A stretch of 64,000 nt of DNA from Onthophagus taurus. Its lineage: Eukaryota; Arthropoda; Insecta; Coleoptera; Scarabaeidae. The stretch is from NCBI RefSeq assembly GCF_036711975.1, contig NC_091973.1, positions 19,220,001 to 19,284,000 of the forward strand, in the 5' to 3' direction. Position numbers and translations under genes: made by a program. The notes under the pieces were generated by a model. It searched no databases. It worked only from the letters and a program-made list of their open reading frames with translations, and was not told the DNA's origin. Of the stretch, positions 52,807 through 61,800 are shown piece after piece. Positions within the stretch are counted from its first letter, which is position 1. Every line of letters starts with the position of its first letter.

Positions 52807-53154
52807 TTATCGGTTGTAACACCGATACTTTTTTTTCGGATTCTTCAAACCGAAACCCAATTTTCGTTTTACTTTCATTGCGTTAGTAACAAACCATGCG
52901 TTAGCTTTTTCACCAAAAGATGAATCTTTCGCTAATACTCTTTTCCATGCTTCTTCGGCTAATACTTTATCTGCTTTATGTCGATTGTGTAAATCTGTGT
53001 ATTGTGTATATGCTAAATCATGACGTTTACATGCTCTATCAAGCTTATTAATACCAGGATCTCCACGTGCTAATCGTTTCATGAGATTTGTCCCAGGTCC
53101 ACAAAACTGATAGCCGGGCAAATGCAGCTCTCCACCTGTTCGTATCACTAACAT
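52807..53154 (-). CDS. Parvovirus VP1-type phospholipase A2 domain protein
   Basis: From the ATG at 53154 the protein has 115 residues. HLPGYQFCGPGTNL carries the Ca-binding loop GPG (residues 19-21), and LDRACKRHDLAY gives the catalytic His-Asp pair (45-46) with Tyr 49. This is the compact PLA2 type found in parvovirus VP1, where it opens endosomal membranes. A basic tail (VKRKLGFGLKNPKKK) follows. The gene follows the packaging ATPase; an upstream GTG would overlap the ATPase stop. In an element with full capsid genes it probably serves particle entry. Confidence 0.85.
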   Translation of the reverse strand: MLVIRTGGELHLPGYQFCGPGTNLMKRLARGDPGINKLDRACKRHDLAYTQYTDLHNRHKADKVLAEEAWKRVLAKDSSFGEKANAWFVTNAMKVKRKLGFGLKNPKKKYRCYNR

Positions 53155-53177
53155 GACTGATATAGAAACATACACAA

Positions 53178-53870
53178 TCACAATTTTATATAGTAATGAA
53201 ATCCATTACGATATCTACCATCATTCATATCGTCCTCCTTATTGATTACAAAAAATCCGAATCTATCTTTCCAACACATTGCACACATTTTCTTAAAAAC
53301 ATTGAATTTCATATCGGTTGTTACGTGATCATTATAAATATGTCTTAAATTTAGGTCATCTTGTTTGAAAAGTATTAAAAAGTTTGCATTATCACGTATT
53401 AAATGTTTTGGAATATGTGTGTAACTCTGACATAAATAAAAACTATCTATTGCCTTATGTCGTCCCATACAGAAATAATCACGAATAATTGACTGTTTAT
53501 CGCATGCTACATCATCAAATATAAAAACTGAATCTTCATTTGCTTTAGAGGGATGCATTATGTCATCACTACTGCTATACTCATAATATCCTAAACCTTT
53601 TATAGGCTGCAGCAATTTTCTCAAATATTCATATTTGTTTTGATACAATGACTTTGAATACACATACACATTTTTAAATGATATTCCATTAGGATCCTGT
53701 AATAAACTAATTATCAGATTTGTTTTACCAGAGTTAGAAGGTCCGGATATTATGCAACGTAGATTATTTGGAAATAAATAACTATGCTTTCTGTTTTGAG
53801 GTGATTGATTGTTAAATTGTATTGTTACATCATCAACATCTAATGTGTAAGGTTGTTTTATCACTTTCAT
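53178..53870 (-). CDS. ATP: Polinton FtsK/HerA-type DNA-packaging ATPase
   Basis: The 230-residue protein has a Walker A loop GPSNSGKT at residues 43-50 and a Walker B VFIFDD at 115-120, with the later RDNANFLILFKQDD typical of A32-like ATPases. It would pump the linear genome into preformed capsids. The ATG at 53870 faces the pVI-like gene across an 82-bp divergent promoter region. Length and motifs are normal for Polintons. Confidence 0.92.
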   Translation of the reverse strand: MKVIKQPYTLDVDDVTIQFNNQSPQNRKHSYLFPNNLRCIISGPSNSGKTNLIISLLQDPNGISFKNVYVYSKSLYQNKYEYLRKLLQPIKGLGYYEYSSSDDIMHPSKANEDSVFIFDDVACDKQSIIRDYFCMGRHKAIDSFYLCQSYTHIPKHLIRDNANFLILFKQDDLNLRHIYNDHVTTDMKFNVFKKMCAMCWKDRFGFFVINKEDDMNDGRYRNGFHYYIKL

Positions 53871-53952
53871 GTTTATAGTATAACTGACTTTTATATAATT
53901 TTGAAATTGAATATATAATGCTCATTTGTATGTTTACCATTGAAGTGGTCGG
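53871..53952. promoter_or_regulatory. Divergent promoter between the two capsid-gene blocks
   Basis: Within 82 bases there is ATATATAAT on the plus strand (53911-53919), about 34 bases before the plus ATG, and AATTATATAA on the minus strand (53891-53900), about 21 bases before the minus ATG. These TATA-like boxes could start both blocks. Confidence 0.5.
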
Positions 53953-54402
53953 ATGATCATGAAGAAAAGAATAAGTGGAAACGCAATTTCTTTTAATAGA
54001 GCCGTTAAAAATGCTAAAATAAAATTAAAAGAGTCAAGCACTAATGATTTGAAATCTGCTACAAAGTTAGCTTTACGTGCCGTAAAAGGTATTGCCAAAA
54101 AGAAACTTCGTTCTAGAGTTATTACAGTTCCAAAAAGCGGTGGTATACTTCCGCTTATTCCAATTTTTGCTGGATTAAGTGCATTAGGAGCTCTAGCAGG
54201 TGGCACTGCTTCCGTTGTAAGTGCTGTCAATAAAGCGAAGCAAGCACAAGCGGCACTCAAGGAAAGCCAAAGACATAATCAGACAATGGAATCAATAGCT
54301 TTAGGTAAAGGTCTGTATTTAAAACCATATAAAAAAGGATTAGGTGTTTTTTTAAAGAAACGCCAAAAAAAACCATACAACAACAACAACAGAAAGCGCT
54401 AA
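53953..54402 (+). CDS. Adenovirus pVI/pX-like membrane-active minor capsid protein
   Basis: The 149-residue protein is strongly basic. A glycine-rich hydrophobic stretch lies at residues 63-84 (GGILPLIPIFAGLSALGALA), followed by an amphipathic AVNKAKQAQAALKESQ and a second basic motif GKGLYLKPYKKGLG. In adenovirus, pVI lyses endosomal membranes and its C-terminal peptide activates the protease. Here the gene directly precedes the protease, as in that comparison. Its last codons include CAA AAA AAA (54364-54372), an A8 run that leads into the protease frame if the ribosome slips back by one. Confidence 0.75.
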   Translation: MIMKKRISGNAISFNRAVKNAKIKLKESSTNDLKSATKLALRAVKGIAKKKLRSRVITVPKSGGILPLIPIFAGLSALGALAGGTASVVSAVNKAKQAQAALKESQRHNQTMESIALGKGLYLKPYKKGLGVFLKKRQKKPYNNNNRKR

Positions 54403-54413
54403 CAAACGTTGAC

Positions 54414-54752
54414 TTGATACGTTATGTAAAAATGTTGGGGATACCAGAGTTTAGAGGGATATTCATGCAAGATAAATTACCTCTGCGTATTAATAATAAT
54501 GAAAGAGGTATTATTAACTTGGATAGTGTGAAAGGACCTGGCACTCATTGGACAGCCTATATTAAGAAAGGAAATATAATTAATTATTTTGATAGTTTTG
54601 GTAATTTAAAACCAAGTAAAAAAATTGTAAACTATTTTAAGAGTGCTGGAAATAATGTAATTATTAAATACAATCACAATCAATATCAAACCTATAACAC
54701 AAGTAATTGTGGTTATTTATGTTTAAATTTCTTATCATCAAACACATTATAG
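54414..54752 (+). CDS. PRO: Adenain-like cysteine protease
   Basis: Catalytic residues can be placed as His 45 (GPGTHWTAYI), Asp 60 (YFDSFGNLKP), Gln 90 and Cys 99 (NTSNCGYLCL), in the order of the adenovirus protease/Ulp1 family, and the size is also small as in Polintons. The conserved N terminus (NVDLIRYVKMLGIPEFRGIF) begins before any ATG: the listed start is TTG, the first ATG is at 54432, and the frame stays open back into the pVI-like gene. The enzyme would mature capsid proteins. The start could be non-ATG, spliced, or reached by a -1 shift. Confidence 0.88.
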   Translation: MIRYVKMLGIPEFRGIFMQDKLPLRINNNERGIINLDSVKGPGTHWTAYIKKGNIINYFDSFGNLKPSKKIVNYFKSAGNNVIIKYNHNQYQTYNTSNCGYLCLNFLSSNTL

Positions 54753-54768
54753 CTCCAACACTTAAAGC

Positions 54769-55479
54769 ATGTGGACGTTCGATTTAGTAGGAAAAACATC
54801 TGTTCTAACAGCAAATTACCACCCCACAATAGAACTGAATCCTAATTATCAATATGAACTGGCACTTGTAAGCTTTGATGGGTACAACTCAATTCCAAAT
54901 ATAGATGAAACAAATAATTGCTTAAAAATAGATAATGTGTTGATATCAATACCAACAGGATCTTATGAATTAAAACACATTTCGAATGCCATTAATGAAC
55001 AACTAAAGAAGAATAATATTGAAGATACAAATTTTAGTATAGAGGCAAATGAAGATACATTACAAGCAGTGGTTACATGTGCTAAAATAGTTGATTTTAA
55101 TGTAGACAATTCTATGTCAACAATACTAGGTTTTAATAAATCAGATGTGTTAGATCCGAACAAATCTCCACATAATAGTCAAAATATTGTAGATATATTT
55201 AAAATAAATTCTATACAAATACAATGTAACATAACACATGGAGCTTATCATAATGACGTACCTGCACACACCATCTACTCATTTTTCCCTACAGTACCTA
55301 AAGGTTATAAAATATCGGAAACCCCTCACAATTTAATATATATGCCTCTGAATACACAAATAATTGATAATATTACTCTTAAAATAGTTGACCAGAATGG
55401 ATTGTTGGTCAATTTCAGAGGAGAAGTCATTAAGGTAAGACTACATTTAAAACCCTCTAGTTATTACAATGGTTCTTAA
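54769..55479 (+). CDS. mCP: Polinton minor capsid (penton-like) protein
   Basis: The 236-residue protein has VLTANYHPTIELNPNYQYEL and ALVSFDGYNSIPNIDETNN near its N terminus, and a beta-rich body ending KVRLHLKPSSYYN, the pattern of the single-jelly-roll minor capsid protein of insect Polintons. It would form the vertex pentamers. It starts 17 bases after the protease stop and overlaps the next small frame by 11 bases, as expected of a late-gene block. Confidence 0.88.
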   Translation: MWTFDLVGKTSVLTANYHPTIELNPNYQYELALVSFDGYNSIPNIDETNNCLKIDNVLISIPTGSYELKHISNAINEQLKKNNIEDTNFSIEANEDTLQAVVTCAKIVDFNVDNSMSTILGFNKSDVLDPNKSPHNSQNIVDIFKINSIQIQCNITHGAYHNDVPAHTIYSFFPTVPKGYKISETPHNLIYMPLNTQIIDNITLKIVDQNGLLVNFRGEVIKVRLHLKPSSYYNGS

Positions 55480-55603
55480 GGTTAAGCGTAATATAAATGT
55501 TACAACTACATCTAATATTTTTAATCATCTTCAAACTGTGAAACATCTAACACCTCAAAACAAACAATTTCTTCTGTCATTAGGATTAAAATTAATAAAA
55601 TAA
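55469..55603 (+). CDS. Small 44-residue Polinton protein
   Basis: This frame starts inside the last codons of the minor capsid gene and stops 13 bases before the major capsid ATG. It reads MVLKVKRNINVTTTSN, then LTPQNKQFLLSLGLKLIK: a basic start and a short amphipathic tail. Its fit between two capsid genes with no wasted space suggests it is real, perhaps a scaffold or core peptide. Function unknown. Confidence 0.55.
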   Translation: MVLKVKRNINVTTTSNIFNHLQTVKHLTPQNKQFLLSLGLKLIK

Positions 55604-55616
55604 TAATAATAATAAT

Positions 55617-56819
55617 ATGAGCATCTTAAGCGTTTCGGACAAGCTTGAATTTGATAATTCACTTGTGAGGCTTCAGTATCATAATCATTTACCTTACTCA
55701 TCAAATTCGTTTAACAATAGTGATGAAATACGTATTGCAATCCAACAACAGGACATTTACACATTACCAAGCCAATCGTTTATTTACGTACAAGGGAAAC
55801 TATTGAAAGGTGATGGAACCGTTGATAAAGATGCAAAATTAACAGTAAATCCAGTCGCTCATATGTTTAGTGAAATACGATTTGAATGTGGAGGTAATGT
55901 AATTGATAGAGTTAGAAATCCAGGAATAGCTAGCACATTAAAAAATCTTTGTTCGTTAACAAGGTCTGAATACTATCATTCTTCTAACGCTGGTTTTGAA
56001 TATTTAAACATTAAGATAAATGAAACTACAGGTGATTTTGATTTTTGTGTTCCCTTGAAATACTTTCTTGGTTTTGCTGAAGACTATAATAAAATCCTGA
56101 TAAATCTACGTCAAGAATTGGTGTTAGTACGCAATAATTCAGATAATAATGTCATTGAATGTCCTACACCTAATATGAAGATTATTATTAATAAAATTGT
56201 GTGGAAGGTACCACACGTGTCGGTGGCTGATGTAGAACGATTGAAACTTTTAGAGCATATAGAACAAGGAATTGAATTATATATGGGATTTCGTTCATTT
56301 GATTTACATGAGTATCCATCATTACCAAAAAGTAAACAGCACTCATGGACAATTAAAACATCTACACAATTGGAAAAACCTCGTTACTTAATATTAGGAT
56401 TTCAAACCAATAGAAAAGATGATGCAAAAGTTTCAGCATCTCTATTTGATTATTGTAATTTAACAGATATGAAAGTGTTCTTAAATAGTGAAAAATATCC
56501 TTATGAACCATTACATTTAAATTTTAAAACTGGTCAAATTGCAGTTTTATATGAAATGTATTGTAACTTTGCAAAGTCCTATTACGATCGAGAGCTTGCA
56601 GAACCAATGTTTAACAGAGACACATTTTTAGCAAATACACCGATTATTGTTATTGATTGTTCACGACAAAATGATATTTTAAATGTTGGAACCGTTGATA
56701 TTCGCATTGAATTTGAAACGAGCGAAGATATACCTAATAATACTACCCTTTACTGTTTAATCTTGCATGATCGTGTTTTCAAATATGTTCCTCTAACTGG
56801 TATGATTAATCAAATATAG
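55617..56819 (+). CDS. MCP: Polinton major capsid protein, double-jelly-roll type
   Basis: The 400-residue protein starts MSILSVSDKLEFDNSLVRLQ. It contains QSFIYVQGKLLKGDG and VNPVAHMFSEIRFECGGNVI, motifs of the Polinton hexon-like capsid protein, and ends with LYCLILHDRVFKYVPLTGM. Its trimers would build the icosahedral shell. Length is at the short end of normal. Upstream spacing of only 13 bases to the small frame fits a shared late transcript. No inactivating change is seen. Confidence 0.92.
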   Translation: MSILSVSDKLEFDNSLVRLQYHNHLPYSSNSFNNSDEIRIAIQQQDIYTLPSQSFIYVQGKLLKGDGTVDKDAKLTVNPVAHMFSEIRFECGGNVIDRVRNPGIASTLKNLCSLTRSEYYHSSNAGFEYLNIKINETTGDFDFCVPLKYFLGFAEDYNKILINLRQELVLVRNNSDNNVIECPTPNMKIIINKIVWKVPHVSVADVERLKLLEHIEQGIELYMGFRSFDLHEYPSLPKSKQHSWTIKTSTQLEKPRYLILGFQTNRKDDAKVSASLFDYCNLTDMKVFLNSEKYPYEPLHLNFKTGQIAVLYEMYCNFAKSYYDRELAEPMFNRDTFLANTPIIVIDCSRQNDILNVGTVDIRIEFETSEDIPNNTTLYCLILHDRVFKYVPLTGMINQI

Positions 56820-56938
56820 ATTTACACTTTTACTGTAACATTCAAACATGATCGCGTGCTAAAATATGATCGACTACCTTTAACGGGAATGATTCGTTCT
56901 CTGTGTATCAGTTGTGAAGTAACATCTCAGCAGTTAGG
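56820..56938 (+). pseudogene. Remnant of a second major-capsid C terminus
   Basis: Directly after the capsid stop the plus strand reads HDRVLKYDRLPLTGMIRS (about 56849-56904), a diverged repeat of HDRVFKYVPLTGM that closes the capsid gene. The frame starts nowhere and runs into the next gene in another frame. Confidence 0.75.
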
Positions 56939-57457
56939 ATGTGGATTCTCGATGTGCAAGGTTTTCAATTAAAATATAGCAGTGAATTTATCTGTAAAGA
57001 ACTTGCGCTAATGAACGTTCGTGATTGTTGTTGCAAAATCCACGCTATTTTTAAATTTGGTATAAATTTAAGTGAATTCAAAGATGAACAACAGAAACAT
57101 CTTCGTTATACTACCAATTTTATTCATGGTCATAATTGGAATGATGGTGAAATTCCATATACTGATTTAAACAAAATTTTACACGAAAGCGGACTTCATG
57201 AAAAATCTTATATACTAGTGAAAGGATTACAAAAGCAACAGTGGTTACAGCAGCTACTACCAAATTTTGAAAATATTAAAAATATAGAAGAAATAGGATA
57301 CACATCATCGATTAAAGGAAGTTGTTGTGATGCCAATCACTGTCATAACCATTACAATAATAATTTAAACTGTGCTCTTCAGAATGTACACTTGCTACAA
57401 AAGTGGATTAACTTGAATAGTGTTACTTCTGAATGGTTTGATTATCATCAAGCCTGA
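56939..57457 (+). CDS. Polinton hypothetical protein, 172 residues
   Basis: The protein opens MWILDVQGFQLKYSSEFICK, has a central HGHNWNDGEIPYTDLNKIL, KSYILVKGLQKQQWLQQLL, and a Cys/His-rich CCDANHCHNHYN. The arrangement resembles a family often found next to insect Polinton capsid genes, possibly with an RNase H-like fold, but I cannot assign a function. The Cys/His cluster may bind zinc. Expressed in line with the capsid genes. Confidence 0.7.
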   Translation: MWILDVQGFQLKYSSEFICKELALMNVRDCCCKIHAIFKFGINLSEFKDEQQKHLRYTTNFIHGHNWNDGEIPYTDLNKILHESGLHEKSYILVKGLQKQQWLQQLLPNFENIKNIEEIGYTSSIKGSCCDANHCHNHYNNNLNCALQNVHLLQKWINLNSVTSEWFDYHQA

Positions 57458-58103
57458 TCTTTGGTGTTCTAACATAATTTCTCAAACTATATATTAACAA
57501 AATTATTTGTAAAATTAGGATCTGACTTTGGTTTTTATTATTTTATAGAAATAAACATATATGTATTAGATTTATATTATTTTTTTATTTATAACGCTAA
57601 AGAAACTTACTACTCATCTCTATTTAGTTAGTCTCTATTTAGTACTCGAAGATGATTGAGGACTTATTTCCTTACTACTGAAATTGAATGGAATATATAT
57701 ATATAACCGTTGATTTGAGGGAAACGATTTTTAAACAAAAGTATTTATTAACCTACTAAACACAAATGAAAGGTAAACTAACATATTTCAACATACTTTT
57801 TTAAATATTGAGTGTTTGTTAATATTTTGAAAATAAACAGATTAAAAATATATAACCGTTGAGTTGCGGAAACGATTTTTATACAAAAGTAGTTATGACC
57901 TAATAAACACAAGTGAAAGGCAAAAACTATCAACACATATCAACATATTTTTTTAATACTCTGAAAGCAAACAGATGAAAAAATGATAATTTTTACATGA
58001 ATTATTTTTATAAGAAATCATAATATAAATACATCACCTTAAAAGATATAAGTCAGTTCAAGAAATAACACCAATAGCAACAGTCAACCACATAAAGAAG
58101 ACC
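57458..58103. other. Polinton non-coding region with a direct repeat
   Basis: Two diverged copies of about 115 bp lie at about 57697-57835 and 57849-57960, sharing ATATATAACCGTTGA, GAAACGATTTTTA and CACAA(A/G)TGAAAGG. Their 150-bp spacing, AT content and position between late and early-type genes suggest a regulatory or replication-related element. Confidence 0.6.
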
Positions 58104-58391
58104 ATGGATAGTCTAAGATTATTGAACAACACATCTAAGGGATTTGGAAAATTGAATCAATTGCAGAAGGAAAAAAGGTATAAAATTATTAACTTTAAAA
58201 TAATAACAACAAGATTTGGAGACGCGGTTCTGGTGAATTTATTGGATGAAGGAGATGTTATTTTACCAAAACGGTTTAACAATTTAAAGGACAATTTGGA
58301 TGAGTTAAACGAAAATCTGCTAACAAAAGACATATATTTAGTTATAAAAAATTCAACTTCAACATATCTAGAAGTTGAATTTATAGAATAG
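58104..58391 (+). CDS. Small OB-fold-like protein, probable ssDNA-binding
   Basis: The 95-residue protein reads LQKEKRYKIINFKIITTRFG, DAVLVNLLDEGDVILPKRF and DIYLVIKNSTSTYLEVEF, a strand pattern like the small OB-fold proteins that accompany Polinton polymerases. By inference it would coat single-stranded DNA during protein-primed replication. The ATG has the context ACCATGG. It lies upstream of the DNA polymerase gene on the same strand. Confidence 0.7.
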   Translation: MDSLRLLNNTSKGFGKLNQLQKEKRYKIINFKIITTRFGDAVLVNLLDEGDVILPKRFNNLKDNLDELNENLLTKDIYLVIKNSTSTYLEVEFIE

Positions 58392-58844
58392 TATATTAAT
58401 AAGTGTATATTGTATATTGTTACAGACAACGTCTCATAAAACTTCATTACAATATTAAAAACACACTAAGTAATTTGGATAAAAGAATGAAATATTATGA
58501 AATGTTGGAAATGTTTAAGAAAATAAAGATCAATAAATAGTGTATAAATCAATATATTTGTTTTATTTGTTAGTATTATGTATGTCAATTCGAAAGTGAT
58601 AATTGTTCCAATTAAACAGTTTCACAACAATTAAAATATAAACTGTATAAATCAATACATTTTTTTTTATTCTATTTACTAATACTTATTACGTAAGCAT
58701 AATCCCCTACTATACACCTACTATAGCGATAAAAAAACGATTCATATATATTAGAATCAAGTCGTTGGTGAAAGTTAGTTACAGTACGCAAGTTAAATAG
58801 ATCCTTTGATAAAAATTTATCATTGCGTTTATATTTTTAAGAAA
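58392..58844. other. Polinton leader of the polymerase gene
   Basis: AT-rich and non-coding. GTATAAATCAATA occurs at 58540 and again at 58646, each followed by a T-rich tract. A TATA-like CATATATATTAG lies near 58744, about 100 bases before the polymerase ATG. Confidence 0.4.
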
Positions 58845-61800
58845 ATGTTTTCTTGTGAAAAATGTCAACAAGTGTTTTCATTAAAATGCAATTTGAATCG
58901 ACATATGCGTAATAAGCATTGTGTCGGACTGCAACTCATATGCTCAATATGTCAAAAAAAATTCAGGCGACAAGATGCCTTTGTTCAACATCGGAGAAGT
59001 ATCCATGGTATTGAACCTCAACGAAAAGATCCACTACCAAATTTAATACAAAATTCAACACATCGAGATTTCGATGAATCAGCAGCAAGTACGTCAGCTT
59101 CGAAAAGTAAGATTAAATTAACAAATAAACTATGTGACGTATGTGGAAAGTTTTTCTCATCTCACGCAACCCTTGCGGCACATCTTCGATCAGAACACAT
59201 AACATCTATCGAAAAGGATGTTGAGCAAGTATCAACGTGTTACAAAAATCGTGTTGCCTGCTATAAAATTGGGGGAGTTGAAGCCGACGATGATATTCCA
59301 TCATACCTCACAAGATCCCGAGAAACGGTTCGTAGACTTATAAACAATTATATTAGTGATATTAGAGGATCAGTTAAAGCTCAAATTGAACTATTGGCTG
59401 TTTTTATAAAATCCAGCTTTAATGAAAACGGTGAAGAGGGAGTGATAGCCTCCATGAAGAATTTCAATACAAAATTTAAAGTAATTACGTCTATAACCTT
59501 CGAGGAAATTTACGATAAGATGATTAGAGATATTATAAAACAGAGTGAGGATTTCCAGGAGCAAGGGTCTGGATGGGCTTTCTTCTCCGTATCACACCTT
59601 TTGCTTAACGTTAACAAATTCCAACCAATACCTGGATCATCATATATTCGTTTACCTTCGGAAATTATTAATAAAAAAGCCTGTATCAATATAAAGAATA
59701 ATGATAACGCTTGTTTTGCATGGTGTTTGACGGCGGCTCTTCATCCCGCTCAAATAAGTAAGGTTCGTACTTCAAGCTATCCTCATTACTCTCAAGTGCT
59801 AAATTTAGAAGGTATAACGTTTCCCGTTCATTTAAAAGATATATCCAAAATAGAAACTTTAAATAATTTAAGTATTAACGTTTACGAATTAGTTTTTGAT
59901 TCCATTAATTATACCTACAATGTGGAAGGACCCATTCATTTTACTAAAAATAGACGAGATACACATGTGAATTTATTATATTTATTTAATAATGGAATAG
60001 GGCATTTTGTTTTAATCAAAAATTTATCACGACTTATTTCTAAGCATATAGCAAATCATAACGGCTCAATACGTCTTTGCGACGGGTGTTTAACTCGGTT
60101 TTCATCTGCCGAGAAATTATCTAGACATCAACAATACGATTGCAACCATATAACGACCATTTTACCATCGAAGAATTTAAAATCAATACCCAATTTTATG
60201 GGAAATTTAATGCCGGAAAATATTTTGGAATTTAATAATTTTAAAAATACTCAAATGGTTCCATTTGTTATTTACGCTGATTTTGAATCAATTTTAAAAC
60301 CAATCGAGCATTGTGAACCCGATTTCTCCAAGTCTTTTACAGAAAAAGTTGACATACATCAACCATACAGTTTTGCATACTATATCGTTTCTACTGTAGA
60401 TGGTACTTGTTGTAAATTTGAAACCTATACCGGCCTCGACTGTCCCAAAGTTTTCATTTTAAAATTAATGGAAGATGTTAGATATATTTATCACAAATAT
60501 ATAAAATATGTAAAACCCATGACCCCCTTAACTGTTGAAGAACAAGTTGCATTTGAAGCAACAAACATTTGTCACATCTGTAAAACACCTTTTGGAGAAG
60601 ATGTAGTTAAGGTGCATGATCATTGTCATATAACTGGTAAATATAGGGGCCCAGTTCATGTTGTATGTAATCTTAACTTTAAAATTCCCAAATTTATCCC
60701 TGTATTCCTACATAATTTCAGCTGTTATGATGCACATTTATTTGTTAAAGAGATGGCTGACATTGAGGATGTCAATGGTATTGATGTTTTACCTAATAAT
60801 AAAGAAAAATATATAAGTTTCAGTAAAAGCGTGCTAGTTGATCAGATACAGAATCAATCCCGTTTTGAAAATCGGTTCATGAAATTACGTTTTTTGGATT
60901 CATTTCGATTTATGGCATCCTCACTCGATTCATTGTCGAGTAATCTTGTAGAGGAGGATTTCGTTCATGTACGAAAATTTTTCCCATGTAATAAGCAATT
61001 TCAATTATTAAAGAGAAAGGGTATATTTCCCTATGGCTATATAGATTCACTTGAAAAATTAAGTGAAACATCATTACCACAAAAATCCGGGTTTTTTAAC
61101 AAATTAAGTTTTGAAAATATAACTGATAAAGATTATTTACACGCTCAAACAGTTTGGCAAACATTTCAGTGTCAAAATTTAAAAGATTACTCTGACCTAT
61201 ACCTCAAGACCGATGTTCTTTTGTTAGCAGATGTTTTTGAAAAATTTAGACGCGTTTGTTTTGAAACTTATGGATTGGACCCAGCACATTATTACACCAC
61301 ACCAGGACTCACTTGGGATGCAATGTTAAAATTTACAAAAATTAAACTTGAATTATTGACTGATGTAGATCAAGTCCATTTCATTAAAAAAGGCATTCGT
61401 GGGGGTATTTCGCAGTGCTCATTACGTCATGCTAAAGCTAATAATAAATATATGGATAATTATGACTCCAATTCTCCTTCGAAATTTCTAATGTATTGGG
61501 ACGCTAACAATTTGTATGGTTGGGCAATGTCACAACCGATGCCCTATGGAGACTTTAAATGGTTAGATGATACTGAAATTCAAAATTTAAATTTTAATCA
61601 TGTATCCGATGAAGCTGATTATGGTTACATTTTGGATGTTGATATTGAATATCCTCATTATTTACACGATATACACAATGATCTACCTTTTCTCGCAGAA
61701 AACATATGTCCTCCCAACAGCAGTAACAGTGAGAGCGAGAAAAGATTAATTCCAAATTTATTTAACAAGAAAAATTATATTGTTCATTATAGAAATTTAA

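Noticed and set aside
53934-54260. 108-codon minus-strand frame opposite the pVI-like gene
   Set aside because: Shadow frame; the plus-strand protein has family-like motifs and fits the gene order.
57690-57965. Direct repeats considered as a CRISPR-like array
   Set aside because: Only two diverged copies of over 100 bp in an animal mobile element; no regular spacers.
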